64,000 nucleotides of DNA from Planctomycetota bacterium (GTDB lineage Bacteria; Planctomycetota; UBA1135; GCA-002686595), in assembly GCA_002683825.1 (NCBI GenBank), contig NYUD01000043.1, forward strand, positions 40,636 through 104,635, given 5' to 3'. Positions 1 through 9,048 of this stretch are shown in pieces. A program made the translations under genes and the position numbers. Within the stretch, counting starts at the first letter, position 1. Each line of letters opens with the position of its first letter. The notes beneath the pieces are model-generated. The model did no database searches and was not told the DNA's origin. It saw only the letters and a program-made list of their open reading frames with translations.

Positions 1-1408
1 GCCGAGCGGCGACGGGCCTGATGGGTGTCCCTGCGAGGGACACGAAGTCGTTCGCGATCTCATCGATCGACGCGCAGGCTCCGGCTCCCCTCTCACAAAC
101 CCAGCGCGCTTGCAGAGCACCCCCCAGGGCAGCCGACTCGGGCTCGGCCAAACGCTGGACGGGCACTCCGATCGCATCGCAGAGAATGGCCAGCCAGAGC
201 TCGTTCTTCGAACCTCCTCCTACGACCCGTAGATCTTCGAGCTCGATCCCCAGCTTGCGCAGGCGCTCGAACCCCCAGGCCAGGTTCAAGGCCGTGCCCT
301 CGAGGGCCGCGCGGAACAGGTGACCAGGGCTCAGCGTACCGGGCGAGATATTGAGCAGCACCCCGCGGGCATGGGGCAGATTGGGAACGCGTTCGCCCTG
401 CAGGAACGGCAGCAAGAGGATTCCGTCGCACCCCAGCGGCACATCCCTGGCAGCACGTGTCAGCGAGTTCAGATCGTGTTGGCCACGGTAAGCGCTCGCG
501 ACCTCTTCGATCACACCCGTCGCATTCATCACGCACAGGAGGGGCAGCCACGCACCCGTCGAATCGCAGAACGCAGCGATCGCGCCGTCGGGGTCGACGA
601 TAGGTCGATCGGAGTAGGCAAAAATCGTGGCCGAGGTGCCGAGGGAAAGGACCCCGATGCCCCGCCGCGTCGCCCCGGATCCGATGGCGCTCATCATGTT
701 GTCACCACCTCCTGGAGCCACACGAATGCCGCTTTGAAGCGCGAGCTCTTCGGCGGCGCAGGGCTGCAACGCCCCCGCCGGCTCCCCGACTTCACCCAAC
801 CGTGGGAAACGATCGGACAGCCCGGCCTCGATCGTCGCCATCGAAGGAGCATCGAAGCGTCTTTCGACGACGTCGAAGAGCCCCGTCCCAGAAGCGTCGC
901 CGGCCTCCATCGTCTTGGTCCCGGTAAGCCTGAAGTTGATGTAGTCGTGCGGCAGCAGGACCGTATGCAGACGTGCGAACAATTCGGGCTCGTGCCGCTT
1001 CATCCAGAGGATCTTCGGAGCCGTGAAACCCGCCGGTATCGTCCGGCCCAGTTCGCGCGAAAGCTCTTCCGCCTCCTCCGCGCATGTCGTATCGCACCAC
1101 AGCTTCGCCGGGCGCAGGACGCGGTCGTTCGCATCGAGCGCAACGAAGCCGTGCTGCTGGCCGGAGACTCCGATGCCTGCGAGCGCCTTGGGATCGAATG
1201 TTCCCTGTGAATGCAAGTGGCCGACGACCTCGCAAACAGACTCCCACCAGGTGTGCGGATGCTGCTCGGCCGCTCCGGGCGCAAGCCCCTCGATCAAACC
1301 GTGGGAAACGGACGCCCGTGCAACGATCCCGCGGGAAGCGGGGTCAATCACGACGCCCTTGGTGCTCTGGGTTCCGATATCCAGTCCGAGATAGAACGGG
1401 CCCGCCAT
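1..1408 (-). CDS. xylB: Xylulokinase, 3' end beyond the window
   Basis: FGGY-family carbohydrate kinase that phosphorylates D-xylulose to xylulose 5-phosphate in the cytoplasm, the step after xylose isomerase. The N-terminus reads MAGPFYLGLDIGTQSTKGVV, the phosphate-binding motif of the family; further on come SGQQHGFVALD, PGGGDNMMSAIGSGA and the C-terminal nucleotide-binding signature RVVGGGSKNELW followed by ESAALGGALQA. About 469 codons are present and the frame is still open at base 1, so only the last few residues are missing (xylulokinases are about 480-500 residues). The ATG lies 2 nt after the xylA stop, so the two genes are almost certainly co-transcribed and translationally coupled. 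Confidence 0.95.
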   Translation of the reverse strand, partial: MAGPFYLGLDIGTQSTKGVVIDPASRGIVARASVSHGLIEGLAPGAAEQHPHTWWESVCEVVGHLHSQGTFDPKALAGIGVSGQQHGFVALDANDRVLRPAKLWCDTTCAEEAEELSRELGRTIPAGFTAPKILWMKRHEPELFARLHTVLLPHDYINFRLTGTKTMEAGDASGTGLFDVVERRFDAPSMATIEAGLSDRFPRLGEVGEPAGALQPCAAEELALQSGIRVAPGGGDNMMSAIGSGATRRGIGVLSLGTSATIFAYSDRPIVDPDGAIAAFCDSTGAWLPLLCVMNATGVIEEVASAYRGQHDLNSLTRAARDVPLGCDGILLLPFLQGERVPNLPHARGVLLNISPGTLSPGHLFRAALEGTALNLAWGFERLRKLGIELEDLRVVGGGSKNELWLAILCDAIGVPVQRLAEPESAALGGALQARWVCERGAGACASIDEIANDFVSLAGTPIRPVAAR

Positions 1409-1410
1409 GC

Positions 1411-2613
1411 TCAAGCGCAGCTGCGAACACCCATCAAGTGCTCGATCAGGAGTTGATCCAGGCGTTCATAGCCAAGGCCGCGCTTCCCCCGGGCCTCCGG
1501 ATCCAGCTTGCATTCTCGCAGGGCCCGGGCTTTGTTTGCGTCATAGCCTTTGCAGAGCCCATCGACTTCCATGCTTTTCGGATCCTTTGGGTCCTTGATG
1601 ATCTCCCGCACCTCGGGGTCGGCATCGAACGAACGCGCTCGCGCGTGGAGAATCTTGTAGGTCCGCATGCACCCGCGCGCGAACTCCCACACGCCCTCTT
1701 CGTCCTCCGTGCGATACGCGTGGGCGTCGAAGTGTCGCGGCCCTTCGTAGCGGTCGCCACCGGCCGTCCCTTCCAGCAAGCGAACGAGCAAGAGGGCCTG
1801 TTTGAGGTCCTCTGAACCGAAGCGCAGATCCTGGTCGTAGCGGCCGATTTTCTGGGCGTTGAGGTCGATGTGGAACAATTTTTTCGCCTCCATCGCCTGG
1901 GCCACGGCATGGACCATCGACAGCCCGGCCATGTTCTCGTGCGCAACCTCAGGGTTGACGCCGACCATCTCCGACTGATCGAGCGAATCGACGAAGTGCA
2001 ACATGTGCCCGGTCGTCGCGAAGTAGATGTCTCCGCGGGGCTCGTTCGGTTTGGCTTCCAGAGCAAAACGCAAGTCGTACCCGTTGTCCTTGACGTAGGC
2101 ACAGAGGTAGTTCAGCGCCTCGCGCATGCGGCGGATTCCCTCCCGCGGATCGCGACAAGCGTCCGTCTCGACCCCTTCTCGACCGCCCCAGAAGACCTGG
2201 ATCTTGGCCCCCAACTCGACCCCCAGATCGATGGCCGCCATCGTCTTCCGCAAGGCAAAGGCGCGCACGAACGGATCGTTCGCCGTAAAGGCACCGTCCT
2301 TGAAGGCGGGGTGGGAAAAAAGGTTCGTGGTCGCCATCGGGCATACCATTCCGGTGTCCTCGAGCGCGGCCTTGAAATCCGCGACGATCGCATCGCGCCG
2401 GGCAGCCGAGGTCCCCGGCGGAACCAGGTCGTTGTCATGCAGATTGACCCCGTAGGCGCCGCATTCTCTCAGTTTGCGGACGATGTGGGTGGGAGCCATC
2501 GGTTCCCGCACCGGCCCTCCGAACGGATCCCTGCCGACATTGCCAACCGTCCAGAGGCCGAACGAAAAAAGATCCGCACGCGCGGGCGCAAAGGTGTCCA
2601 TGTCGATCTCCAT
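1411..2613 (-). CDS. xylA: Xylose isomerase
   Basis: Converts D-xylose to D-xylulose (also D-glucose to D-fructose). At 400 residues with FSFGLWTVG near the N-terminus it is the short class I (actinobacterial) type. The expected metal ligands and catalytic residues are all visible: His59 in GVNLHDND, Glu186 and Lys188 in LEAKPNEPRGD, Glu222 and His225 in PEVAHE, Asp250 in FHID, Asp260 and Asp262 in YDQD, Asp296 in RHFDAH. It is the first gene of a xylA-xylB pair and diverges from the lipoprotein gene at 2693 across 79 bp, which must hold both promoters; no operator was recognised. The ATG gives an N-terminus of normal length. Confidence 0.97.
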   Translation of the reverse strand: MEIDMDTFAPARADLFSFGLWTVGNVGRDPFGGPVREPMAPTHIVRKLRECGAYGVNLHDNDLVPPGTSAARRDAIVADFKAALEDTGMVCPMATTNLFSHPAFKDGAFTANDPFVRAFALRKTMAAIDLGVELGAKIQVFWGGREGVETDACRDPREGIRRMREALNYLCAYVKDNGYDLRFALEAKPNEPRGDIYFATTGHMLHFVDSLDQSEMVGVNPEVAHENMAGLSMVHAVAQAMEAKKLFHIDLNAQKIGRYDQDLRFGSEDLKQALLLVRLLEGTAGGDRYEGPRHFDAHAYRTEDEEGVWEFARGCMRTYKILHARARSFDADPEVREIIKDPKDPKSMEVDGLCKGYDANKARALRECKLDPEARGKRGLGYERLDQLLIEHLMGVRSCA

Positions 2614-2692
2614 CGGGCTCCGATTCGGGTGGGTGGTTCGCCGATACTGTAGAGCCTAGAAGGATACTCGTCCTCCCCAGAAAGCCCGAGCC

Positions 2693-3838
2693 GTGATACC
2701 CCGTACGCCTTTCTCCACCCTCCGAACCCTCCTGAAGTGGGCTCTATTGCTGGGCCTTCTCAGCGGTTGTAGGGCCTTTCCGATCTCGCTTCTTGTTCCC
2801 AACGAGACGCTAGACGCACTGGAGACCAGCGAATACGTCGAAAAGCTGGATCCGGACGAGATGGACTCCCTCTTGGCGGAGCGTTTCGGCCTGGAGACAA
2901 GCGCCGCACCCAAGAAGCCCCCGGGAGTCCACCGGCTGGATTTCACGCCCGAGAGCGGCCCGCACCGCGCCGAGAAACTGAATTCGGCCTACCACCCCGC
3001 GACCGCCGGCTTGCACTCCGGCGACCTCCTGCTCGCCAAGAACGGCAGGCCCCAGTCCTTGGGACAGACCCTCACCTTCAAGAAATTCACCTACTACAGC
3101 CACATGGGCATCCTGGCCCGCGAGGGAGGCAGGTTCTACGTGTTCGAATCGTGGCCGCAACTGCACCTTTTGGCGGCGACGGACAACTTCGCGGCGCGCT
3201 TTCGTGGGGGCGTCCAGAAGGTCAGCTTCAACGAATTCCTCGAGCGCTACGAGACCGTCGAAGTCGTGCGACTGCCGCAGCGGATCTTCGGCGCCGACAT
3301 CGGTGAACGCCTCGTCGCCGCCGCCAAGGAGTCCCTCGACGAGAACATTCGATACGACCCCCACCACGATCCCGACGATCCCGCCATGTCGTGCTCGGAG
3401 TACGTCTCCTATCTACTTGAAGACAAGCTGGGCTATACGCTCGCGTTGAGCCGACGGCAGGTAACGGAAAACACCAGCATGCGCCGATTGCTCAGCTCGT
3501 TGGGCTTTCGCACGGATGCCTACGTCGTTCCTGAGGCCTATCGTGAGTTGCCCCAGGCTCAAGCGATCGCATTGCTCAGCCATCAACCTTCGCTTGCAGC
3601 GCACCTGGGCAAGTTCTATGCGTATCAAGCCCTGCACGAGCACTTTGTCGCCAACTCCTCGATCTCGAGCTACCTGGGTATCCATCCGCTACGGTTGGTG
3701 AGGTACCGAACGAACGTGGAGGACTTCGTGAACCGGGCGATCCTCTATGCGGAAACGCAGGGGTCGGAGAACCCCGAGAAGCTGCGCCGCGATCTACGTG
3801 TGATGGTCGAGCTGTTCTTCCGCCGCAAGGACAGTTAG
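2693..3838 (+). CDS. Lipoprotein with YiiX/NlpC-P60-like permuted papain fold
   Basis: Predicted outer-membrane or periplasmic lipoprotein of 381 residues. It begins with a hydrophobic signal ending in a lipobox (LLSGC, Cys26). The middle carries the pattern of YiiX/YaeF-type permuted papain-like hydrolases: HSGDLLLAKNG, then SHMGILAREGGRFYVFESWP (candidate catalytic His and acidic residue) and later MSCSEYVSYLL (candidate nucleophile Cys). Such enzymes act on amide or thioester bonds of peptidoglycan peptides or lipids; the substrate here is unknown. The start is GTG, chosen because it places the signal peptide correctly. It stands alone, divergent from xylA. The family call is moderate; the lipoprotein call is firm. 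Confidence 0.72.
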   Translation: MIPRTPFSTLRTLLKWALLLGLLSGCRAFPISLLVPNETLDALETSEYVEKLDPDEMDSLLAERFGLETSAAPKKPPGVHRLDFTPESGPHRAEKLNSAYHPATAGLHSGDLLLAKNGRPQSLGQTLTFKKFTYYSHMGILAREGGRFYVFESWPQLHLLAATDNFAARFRGGVQKVSFNEFLERYETVEVVRLPQRIFGADIGERLVAAAKESLDENIRYDPHHDPDDPAMSCSEYVSYLLEDKLGYTLALSRRQVTENTSMRRLLSSLGFRTDAYVVPEAYRELPQAQAIALLSHQPSLAAHLGKFYAYQALHEHFVANSSISSYLGIHPLRLVRYRTNVEDFVNRAILYAETQGSENPEKLRRDLRVMVELFFRRKDS

Positions 3839-3931
3839 GAGCCGGAGCCCTAGATCAGACTGCAAAGTTCGCAGGAAGGGCGAGGTAGACCTCAACGTGC
3901 CGCGCCGGTCCGAGGCGAAGCCCGCTGGAAG

Positions 3932-6118
3932 CTAGTCGGGGCTCTGCGTCTGCGTCTCTGCGCGTGAAGTGTTTCCGGCAAGATCGGCCGCTGCCGACAA
4001 GACCATGGGAATCGGTGTCGCTTGCGGAACCAGAACCTCTAGATCCACATGCGCGTGGCGGGCGGCCAGGGGTTCCAGATTCTCCACGGAAGCGGAGCGA
4101 ACGGCCGCCAGGATCTCGGTCATACGGTGCAGCTCTTCGACGGCTGCGATGCGCTGCTCGAGCATTTCTCGAGGCGCAGCGAGCGCGCCCAGGCGAATCT
4201 GCGCCTCGTCCCGAATCGAATTGACGAAGAACGACACCTGCTGACCGGTCGCGTCGGCGGCCAGGCGTCGGCAGAGATCGGCAAGATAGATATTGATCCG
4301 TTCGACGACGTTGCTGCGTATTTCGACCCGAGCCTCCTCATCGAAACGCCTGGATTTCTCCTTGCTCGTAACAACCTTGGACGGAGCCGTGGCCGGACCG
4401 AAGACCTTGCGACGAAGTCGGGCCCCCGAACGGAAGAGCAGATGGTCGAAGAACCGGGGACGCAACTTGACGGCTTCGAGATCCAGGGGACGCAAGGGCT
4501 GGGAATCCTCGAAGGCGGTAAGGCCGTCCCCCGCGGCATCCTGGTGAGCGCTCGGGTCGATCCCGGTTCGATCGAACTCCGTCAGTGTCGGCTCGTCGAA
4601 ACCAGAGCTGACGGGATGCCATTCGGACCGCAACGCCAGGGCGACGGTTCGATAAATCTCGGAACCCGCATCGGCGAGCCGAGTCGCCAGAGTACCTCCG
4701 ACGAGTTCCTCGAGACTCTCGTCCGACTGGAACCAGTCCTCCAGGAGGGACACGAAGATCGGGCGTAGCTCGGCACGCAAGGCGTCGCTGGATTGCTGGG
4801 CCCGAGCGTTGAGCGTTTCGCGCAATTGGCCGAAGCAAGGTTCCAGCTCCCACTCGCGCTCGCTGCGCGCGATCATTCGCTTCAGCGTCTCCTCGATCTC
4901 GAGATTCTGCTCCCGCGCGCGGCGCGCACGCTCGTGCTCAGACAACGCGCTGGAGAGCTCGGAGGACTCGAGCAACTGCAGGATTTCTCCGAAAATCTCC
5001 CGGGAGCGTCGCAGCGTGCTCTTGACGAGGGTCGAAAGCTCTTCGGATTCATCGACGGCTACCGACAAACGCTGTTCGAGCTCTCCCAACAGGTCGCTCG
5101 GGACCGGCTCCCGCAGCGGATCGCTCGGAATCGACTCCATCAGGGCATCGAACGGAAGCTCGCCATCCGGGGCGTCCGAGTTCGAGGAGCTCTGGATCGA
5201 CTGTTCGGCGGCGTTCAGAAGGTCGATCGGGAACAGACGCACGCACTCGTCCTTGATCGCCTGGAGCAGCTTGGGCTGGGTGCAAAGGTTTTCGAAGACC
5301 TCGATCAGGCGTACAGGCTCCGATGTTTCCAATCCGGCGACGACGGCCCCACCGTCCGAGAGATCGCGGCTTTCACGGTCAAGGTTCACCACCACGAGCA
5401 CTTTCTTGTACAGCGAAAGCAACTCGTGAATGCCGTCGAAGGAACGTTCGTCGAAGAGGTCCTTGGCACGCACGACGAATACGGCGGCGCTGGGCCCCGC
5501 ATGGGAGCCCATCAGCATGTCGGCATAGTTGTCGAACAGGGGCGCGGCGGACGAGGGGCACTCGACAAAACGCACGCGGCCTTGCTTCAACTCCGATGAG
5601 GCCACGGCGACATCGACACGGCGAACGGTCCCGGCTTGGCGCAATTTCTCGAGGCCCTTGCCCGCTTCGCGCAACTCCCGCACGCTCCGAGCCAACTCGG
5701 CCTGAGCACGGCGCAGCTCGACCTGCGCGGCCTGCGGTCCCAATCCCTCCAGCTGCGAACGGTTGAAACGATGGCAGGTGGTCTCGCTGTGCGGTCCGTA
5801 TTCAACAAAGGTCGGAGCCGGATACCCGGGTAGGGGCGAAACCTCGACCAGGTTCCGACGGGTGAGCGCATTGATCAGGGTCGACTTGCCCGAGTTCGGC
5901 GGACCGAAGAGGAGCACGGTCGAACGCTCCGTCGATAGTCGCTCGAACAGGCGCCCGAGTTCGCGGGCGTGTTCCCGGAAGGCCGTTCCCAGATTTGCAC
6001 AGTGCGTTTCTGTAGGAAGCCCGGCGATCTGCGCGCCGCACCGCTCCAGTTCTTCTTGCAGCCCGCGCAGCGCGTCTTCAAACCCGGTAGAGAACGATCC
6101 CAGGCGTGTCGTTTTCAT
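3932..6118 (-). CDS. Dynamin-like large GTPase
   Basis: A 728-residue P-loop GTPase. After a helical lead, residues 71-80 (FGPPNSGKST) form the Walker A/G1 loop, followed by the switch I region LPGYPAPTFVEYG. The sheet strand expected to carry G3 reads RFVECPSSAAP, so the usual DxPG is replaced, and the G4-like segment is VVVNLDRES. The C-terminal half is helical and rich in Glu, Arg and Leu, with QNLEIEETLKRMI and other coiled-coil-like stretches, as in bacterial dynamin-like proteins that remodel or repair membranes. The ATG at 6118 is preferred over the upstream TTG (6154) because GAAGAG lies 8 nt before it. No partner gene is adjacent, and the terminator at 6226-6270 isolates it from the operon upstream. 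Confidence 0.7.
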   Translation of the reverse strand: MKTTRLGSFSTGFEDALRGLQEELERCGAQIAGLPTETHCANLGTAFREHARELGRLFERLSTERSTVLLFGPPNSGKSTLINALTRRNLVEVSPLPGYPAPTFVEYGPHSETTCHRFNRSQLEGLGPQAAQVELRRAQAELARSVRELREAGKGLEKLRQAGTVRRVDVAVASSELKQGRVRFVECPSSAAPLFDNYADMLMGSHAGPSAAVFVVRAKDLFDERSFDGIHELLSLYKKVLVVVNLDRESRDLSDGGAVVAGLETSEPVRLIEVFENLCTQPKLLQAIKDECVRLFPIDLLNAAEQSIQSSSNSDAPDGELPFDALMESIPSDPLREPVPSDLLGELEQRLSVAVDESEELSTLVKSTLRRSREIFGEILQLLESSELSSALSEHERARRAREQNLEIEETLKRMIARSEREWELEPCFGQLRETLNARAQQSSDALRAELRPIFVSLLEDWFQSDESLEELVGGTLATRLADAGSEIYRTVALALRSEWHPVSSGFDEPTLTEFDRTGIDPSAHQDAAGDGLTAFEDSQPLRPLDLEAVKLRPRFFDHLLFRSGARLRRKVFGPATAPSKVVTSKEKSRRFDEEARVEIRSNVVERINIYLADLCRRLAADATGQQVSFFVNSIRDEAQIRLGALAAPREMLEQRIAAVEELHRMTEILAAVRSASVENLEPLAARHAHVDLEVLVPQATPIPMVLSAAADLAGNTSRAETQTQSPD

Positions 6119-6225
6119 AAAAACATCTCTTCGATCTGCCCCGGCGGCATTCAACCTTCGAGATCACGGCCCCCCCGGAGAGCCGTAGGAGACTTCGATT
6201 GTTGGCCCGCAAAAGAGAAAAGCAA

Positions 6226-6270
6226 GCCGGGAGTGACACCCGGGCGGGGAGCCCGGGTGTCACTCCCGGC
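6226..6270 (-). terminator. Rho-independent terminator with perfect 20-bp stem
   Basis: Arms 6226-6245 and 6251-6270 are exact reverse complements around a 5-nt loop. On the minus strand the hairpin is followed by TTGCTTTTCTCTTTT, a good U-rich tail. It overlaps the stop codon of the gene ending at 6260, so it closes the rpoZ-lpxK-hld operon just after its last codon. Confidence 0.85.
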
Positions 6271-7486
6271 TCTTCTTCCCCACCCCCCTGCGAAAAACCG
6301 CCGAGGCGCGCTGAAAAACGTCCTCCCCGAGGTGCAGGCGCAGTAGGTCCTCCTGTTCGCCCGCGGGAACCTCGTAGGCGAGATCTCGTTTCCAGGTGTA
6401 CTGGCCGGTCTCGACCACGCTTTTTTCCTCATAGCGAGCCCGCATCGCTTCGAAGACCGCGGGCAGTGCCGGGTGGCCCTCGCGCACCAGGAAATCAATG
6501 AAACCGAAACACAGGCGCGCTTCCAAGGGACGATAGGTACCGCGCTTCAGGTCGCAAAACTCATCCGCCCGCAACGGTTCTTTCCTGCGCTCATCGAAGC
6601 GTTGCTTGAGATCCGAAGGCCAGGCGTCGTGCTCGACCGCCCAGACGAACTCGTCGCGGTACGGAAAGACATAGACGCCGCCTAGCAACTCGACCTCGAA
6701 GTGCCACCCGACACCGAGCTCGGCCCAGTAGGGTTGCCTCCCGTAGCGCCGCATGAAGAGCAGCCGCGCGAGCCGATTCACCAACTCGTTGTTGGGACTC
6801 CACTCGTCCACGCCGTCCGGGCGTTCCAGGTAGGCAGCGGTCAGTGGCCAGGAAAGGACGAAGCCCTGCAAGCCGCCGGCATCCTCGCTCCACTCTTTCA
6901 TGTGCTCGTAGCTCGAAGCGAGATGGTCGAGCAAGTGGATGTAGTGGCGCTGAACGCGGGGAATCACGAACACGGCCGGATCGTGGTCGAAGGTGACCTC
7001 TTCCGCCCCCCACGAGGTTCGCGTCGTGTTCGTCTTCACATCCTTCTTCCCGTGCACCTCCCATGGGTGGGGCCCCTCTTCGGGATCCTCCGGCAAGCCG
7101 CGTGGCTGCTCTTCTTTTTCGCCCGTGTCGGAGGACAGCGCCGGTTTCTCCGCCGATTCCTCGCGAACCGGGACACGAAACTCCTTTTCAAACAGCTCGA
7201 CGACCCTCTCGACCAACCGCATCTGTCTCTTGCGAGCCGGGTTGTCGCTCGGCGTGATCAGGAGCACGCGCGCCCGCTCCTCGAGATCCATGCGATAGCC
7301 GTGGGCCTCGCACCACGGCGCCCAGAAAAGGACGGAAGCGCGCGCCGCCTCAGGAAAGTTCTCGGGCAGGTCCGCGGGCGAGTGGTTCTTGCCCTTCCAG
7401 CGCAGGGTCAGGTCCCCGGCGCCCACGACCGTCGAGAGCGCCGTCAGGCAAGCGAGAAGAGAGCAGGCGAATCCGGTGAAACGCAC
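6260..7486 (-). CDS. Exported protein of unknown function (possible degenerate gluzincin)
   Basis: A 408-residue protein with an N-terminal signal (FACSLLACLTALSTVVGAG) and therefore probably periplasmic. It starts at a GTG 4 nt after the preceding gene's stop, so it belongs to the same transcript and is the last gene before the terminator. The stretch ARVLLITPSDNPARKRQMRLVERVVELF resembles the opening strand and helix of DUF1570/peptidase-MA-like proteins, which usually carry a later HExxH. Here the corresponding region reads ELGVGWHFEVELL, without HExxH, so catalytic activity is doubtful. The central part (about 120-165) is charged and low in complexity. The fold suggestion is an inference; no precise function is offered. 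Confidence 0.75.
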   Translation of the reverse strand: MRFTGFACSLLACLTALSTVVGAGDLTLRWKGKNHSPADLPENFPEAARASVLFWAPWCEAHGYRMDLEERARVLLITPSDNPARKRQMRLVERVVELFEKEFRVPVREESAEKPALSSDTGEKEEQPRGLPEDPEEGPHPWEVHGKKDVKTNTTRTSWGAEEVTFDHDPAVFVIPRVQRHYIHLLDHLASSYEHMKEWSEDAGGLQGFVLSWPLTAAYLERPDGVDEWSPNNELVNRLARLLFMRRYGRQPYWAELGVGWHFEVELLGGVYVFPYRDEFVWAVEHDAWPSDLKQRFDERRKEPLRADEFCDLKRGTYRPLEARLCFGFIDFLVREGHPALPAVFEAMRARYEEKSVVETGQYTWKRDLAYEVPAGEQEDLLRLHLGEDVFQRASAVFRRGVGKKSRE

Positions 7487-7490
7487 GGGA

Positions 7491-8936
7491 TCAGCGCCTT
7501 TCGCTCAGCCAACAACCGGCACGATCGCGTAACGTCTCCAGGTCCCACGAGAACGCGCGCTCGACCTGTTCTTCGATGGGCATTACGCTGCCCGTGAAGC
7601 GCAGTAAGCGATCCATTTTCTCGGGTTGCCCCTCGAGCAGATAGGCGGCGAGTGCGTAGGACACCAGGACGTCCTCGGCCGAGAGCTGATTGACGTTCTT
7701 TCTCATGAGCTCGCCGAAATCGGGGACGCGCTCGGCGTTCCACAATCGAAGCGCCTGTTCCATCCAGTTCGCGTACCCCGAAAGCAGTCGCGAAGGCGGA
7801 TTGAAGTCCCTTTCGGAGACCAGATCGGGTACCGCCTGGGCGGTCCAGGTGAGTCGTGTGCGAACGATCAAGCGCGTGAGGTAGAGACCGAACCCTTCGT
7901 AGGCCCAACCGGATTCCACCGAGAAGCCGAACCCTCCCTGAAACATCCAGCCGAGCGCGATGCGGACGATGCCGTCGGCTCGCCTCTGCGCGTCGCCGCT
8001 CCAGAACGCAAAGTCTCTGGAACCCTGGATTCCGGACCCGCCCAGATTCTGCAGGAAAGCGCGATACTCATCGTTAACGGCGGGGTGGTTGGCCAGGAAG
8101 GGGGTCTTTTGAAGCCCGGTCTCCATCAGGTAGACGGACAGATCCCGGGGTAAACCGCGCCGCCCGGGGAAGAGCGACTGAAACACGCTCTCCGCAGCAT
8201 GCAGGGCCAAGAGGAGGCGCTCCGCCTCACCGCGATCGGTCGCATAGACGACGCGTTTCGTCGGAGCCTCGACCACGCCGATCCATTCGACTCCCAGCGC
8301 CCGGTCCCGATCCTTCAGCTCGCCCGTGCGGGTCTCGGGTGCCGAGGCAAACGCTCCAACCAGCCATTTCTTGAGCTGGGCGCGACGTTCCCTGGCCACC
8401 AGGGTCTCGGGCAGTATCGAAGCTGCGGCTGCGCGAATCTCAACGCCGGCCCCGACGACGAGGGCATTGTCCGGATCGAGGCGCAAGATGTCGGCCAGGG
8501 CGACCCTGCGCTTTTCGACCGGAAGCTCGCCGCCCTCGACCCACCGCGTGTGCCCTTCGATCAGCGGCGCAATCGCTTCGCGATAGCGCTCGGGGACCTC
8601 CGCCAGGAACTTCTCGTCACGATTCTTGAAGGACTTCTCCTTCTTCGGGGCGACCCACTCCATCCCTCGCTTCTCGAAGCCGAGCCCCTTCAGCGCCGCC
8701 GTGTTCTGCGGTTCGAATTCCAGGATCAGTTTCAGGGTCTTGCCGTACTCGACATGGATCTTCTTTGAGCGACACCAGCCGGCGTGCGTCTCAAGGCGCT
8801 GGACCAACTGCGTGTGGGCCCCCAGCCGATACGTTTCGAAGTTCTCCGCCTGCGGACACGAACGCGAGTGTGTCCAGCCCGCGAGCGACGCGAGACCGAG
8901 GATCGCCGAGACGATCCAACCTGCCATATTGGACAT
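7491..8936 (-). CDS. Exported protein of unknown function (possible degenerate peptidase-MA family)
   Basis: A 481-residue protein with signal peptide MSNMAGWIVSAILGLASLAGW; an ATG 66 nt further upstream (9002) would add 22 residues and spoil the signal, and GGGAGAAGAG precedes the chosen start. An N-terminal part resembles TPR-like helices (ILRLDPDNALVV). The C-terminal part, beginning KRVVYATDRGEAERLLLALHAAE, follows the layout of DUF1570/peptidase-MA-like domains. Where HExxH is expected the sequence is VRIALGWMFQ, but the downstream WAYEGFGLYL (normally WxxEGxAxY) is retained. It is followed after 4 nt by the gene at 7486 with a similar layout. Function unknown; perhaps an envelope pseudo-peptidase. 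Confidence 0.75.
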   Translation of the reverse strand: MSNMAGWIVSAILGLASLAGWTHSRSCPQAENFETYRLGAHTQLVQRLETHAGWCRSKKIHVEYGKTLKLILEFEPQNTAALKGLGFEKRGMEWVAPKKEKSFKNRDEKFLAEVPERYREAIAPLIEGHTRWVEGGELPVEKRRVALADILRLDPDNALVVGAGVEIRAAAASILPETLVARERRAQLKKWLVGAFASAPETRTGELKDRDRALGVEWIGVVEAPTKRVVYATDRGEAERLLLALHAAESVFQSLFPGRRGLPRDLSVYLMETGLQKTPFLANHPAVNDEYRAFLQNLGGSGIQGSRDFAFWSGDAQRRADGIVRIALGWMFQGGFGFSVESGWAYEGFGLYLTRLIVRTRLTWTAQAVPDLVSERDFNPPSRLLSGYANWMEQALRLWNAERVPDFGELMRKNVNQLSAEDVLVSYALAAYLLEGQPEKMDRLLRFTGSVMPIEEQVERAFSWDLETLRDRAGCWLSERR

Positions 8937-9048
8937 ATCTCTTCTCCCGCACGCCCGGCCTGCCAAAGTGGGCTTGCTGGCCGCGAGGCTAACAGAAAGC
9001 ACCTCCGGGGGTACGCGTTCCCGCTACGAATTCCGGACGGCCCGGTTC

